Source of the DNA: GCA-2687515 sp002687515
Lineage (GTDB): Bacteria; Pseudomonadota; Alphaproteobacteria; Rhodospirillales; UBA2165
Direction: 5' to 3'
Length of the DNA: 64,000 bases
Assembly: GCA_030745835.1 (NCBI GenBank)
Contig: JASLNU010000109.1
Location: 6,238 to 70,237, forward strand
Within the stretch, counting starts at the first letter, position 1. Every line of letters starts with the position of its first letter. The notes under the pieces are model-generated. The model did no database searches and was not told where the DNA came from. It saw nothing but the letters and a program-made list of their open reading frames with translations. The translations under genes were made by a program, and so were the position numbers. Positions 62,978-64,000 of this stretch are shown here, piece by piece.

Positions 62978-63672
62978 GGGCCGTAAATCCGCCGCATGTC
63001 CGGCTTTTCGGTGGCGAAGTAGTGGACCCAGATATAGGCGTGGCTGAAGCCGGCGACGATGAGGGCGGTGACCGATTGGAACAGGAAAGCCGGAATCCAG
63101 AGCATGAAAAACCCGAACACATACATGGCGTTGGGGCTCCAGCGGAAGATGCCCTGGCGGACCAGGGGCTGGCTGCGGTAATCCGCATCGAAGTGATCGA
63201 TGCCGAAAGCCCGGCGAAAGGTGAAGTAATGACGGACCGAGTACATCATATAAACAACCGGCCCGAATAGAACCAGCGATACGCCATAGCCCAGCCAGGG
63301 ATTGATATCCAAGGTGCCGCGGTTGGACCAGCCGAGGGCGAAAGCCAGGATCGGCCGCGCCACGAATAAAACCGTGAACAGGGCGGCATAAAGTTCAAAC
63401 GCCTTTGCACCGAATATGCGGCTCAGGTGCCCGCCATGCAGTTCGGCGCGCCAGCAGAGCCAGACATAAACCTGGTGCAGCACGGCATCGGCGATGGCGA
63501 GGATCGCCCAAATTTCAGTCGAAAGCCCGAGGAACGAACCGGCATCGAATCCCGGCAGGCGGCGCGCGGCAATGACGGCGAGGACCAGTATCGCCAGCGC
63601 CGCGAAATGCACGATCTGGCCCTCGAAGTATCGCCGCCCCCCGGAAGCTGTTTTTGCCGAAACATCGTTCAT
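62974..63672 (-). CDS. Membrane protein of the isoprenylcysteine/phospholipid methyltransferase type
   Basis: 232 residues with about six hydrophobic segments. The C-terminal part (about 165-232), with the segment SPNAMYVFGFFMLWIPAF followed by HAYIWVHYFATEKPDMRRIYG, resembles the SAM-binding end of PEMT/ICMT membrane methyltransferases. The catalytic motif is recognisable but not certain, so acceptor and activity are open. It is a single minus-strand gene next to an insertion-sequence end. Confidence 0.65.
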   Translation of the reverse strand: MNDVSAKTASGGRRYFEGQIVHFAALAILVLAVIAARRLPGFDAGSFLGLSTEIWAILAIADAVLHQVYVWLCWRAELHGGHLSRIFGAKAFELYAALFTVLFVARPILAFALGWSNRGTLDINPWLGYGVSLVLFGPVVYMMYSVRHYFTFRRAFGIDHFDADYRSQPLVRQGIFRWSPNAMYVFGFFMLWIPAFLFQSVTALIVAGFSHAYIWVHYFATEKPDMRRIYGP

Positions 63673-63859
63673 TCATCCATCTCCACTACCCCGGCCCGGG
63701 AACTACGCCTCGGGATGACCGTAAAGAGGAGGAATATAGCATCGCCGGCTTTCCGGTGACAGGCGGGCTTATGGCGTCTTCACTTTGCCGATGGATTACC
63801 TATTAAATAGGTCCGAATCGGCTCGAATTTCAATTATTATGCCGAACGCTGTATTTGAC

Positions 63860-64000
63860 TGTCAACGCCGGAGTAAAAATCCACCACTGGCCGGAGTAAA
63901 AGTACACCACCATGGCGGAGTAATTCCAGTCCACTTAATTTGATGCATCACGCGAGGTGTTGCGGGTTGTCCCGGTAGTCCATAGGACCGTTGGCACCGT
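63860..64000. mobile_element. End of an IS21-like insertion sequence (partial)
   Basis: Starting with TGTCAACGCCGGAGTAAAAA, three imperfect 21-base repeats follow at 63867, 63890 and 63914 (core GCCGGAGTAAAA-TCCACCAC). Multiple internal end repeats of this sort are typical of IS21-family termini. A minus-strand frame runs in from beyond the window and stops at 63948 (last residues GPMDYRDNPQHLA), possibly the end of a transposition gene. Only one end is in the window, so family and orientation are uncertain. Confidence 0.5.

Overview
The window is a GC-rich (roughly 60% by eye), gene-dense, 64-kb segment of a bacterial chromosome. It is probably from an alphaproteobacterium of the Rhodospirillales type. 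Support for this comes from TRAP and tripartite tricarboxylate (TTT) solute transport genes, a fused indolepyruvate:ferredoxin oxidoreductase, FCD-GntR and Lrp/AsnC regulators, and a GTTC-N7-GTTC element (the alphaproteobacterial LexA box form) inside a sigma70-like promoter. I saw no rRNA, tRNA or CRISPR array and no phage gene. About fifty protein genes are supported, and most are catabolic or transport functions for organic acids, aromatics and acyl-CoA compounds.

Layout. 1-1829: 3' end of a TRAP transporter (DctM, then DctP). 2011-7007: indolepyruvate:ferredoxin oxidoreductase, iron alcohol dehydrogenase, half-size GDT1-like membrane protein. 7024-9333: lone molybdenum hydroxylase large subunit. 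9502-20121: oxidative catabolic region with two GMC oxidoreductases, an FCD-GntR/arylsulfotransferase/TctC set whose TctC gene is cut by an in-frame amber codon, and a ligA-ligB-GMC-capA operon divergent from a fumarylacetoacetate hydrolase gene. 20265-27704: SPOR lipoprotein, orphan peptide-type ABC permease pair, and a MarR/CoA-ligase unit divergent from a two-subunit CoA-transferase family protein. 27802-32211: MetE-like protein and an aminotransferase-sulfatase operon ending in a broken histone-deacetylase-like gene beside a perfect 48-bp palindrome.

32212-33078 is a gene-free island with an apparently orphan SOS-type promoter, a GC hairpin and one copy of a 50-bp dispersed repeat; the second copy is inverted at 45130-45179. 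33079-46976: hydrolases, an LLM flavin oxidoreductase, a branched-chain 2-oxoacid dehydrogenase operon (E1a-E1b-E2) divergent from its Lrp-type regulator, an acyl-CoA synthetase, an amidohydrolase/VOC pair, and a cysteine-rich DUF1326-DUF2182 pair behind a strong promoter. 47062-49704: a molybdopterin oxidoreductase lacking one usual Fe-S cysteine, plus its ferredoxin subunit. 49791-50063: a 273-bp foldback element. 50074-56589: adenine deaminase, ChaN-like lipoprotein, cupin, rhodanese, RecQ, D-2-hydroxyacid dehydrogenase. 56813-61142: Gfo/Idh/MocA oxidoreductase with a full TTT transporter (TctB, TctA, TctC). 61235-63672: CocE-type hydrolase and a membrane methyltransferase-like protein. The last 140 bases look like the end of an IS21-type element.

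The strongest cross-window signal is a palindrome, GTCTTATATAAGAC, found upstream of the Gfo/Idh-TTT operon and of tctC, and in near-identical form upstream of dctP. This suggests one transcription factor controls several organic-acid uptake loci. Function calls are based on motif and family recognition only; no database search was run.
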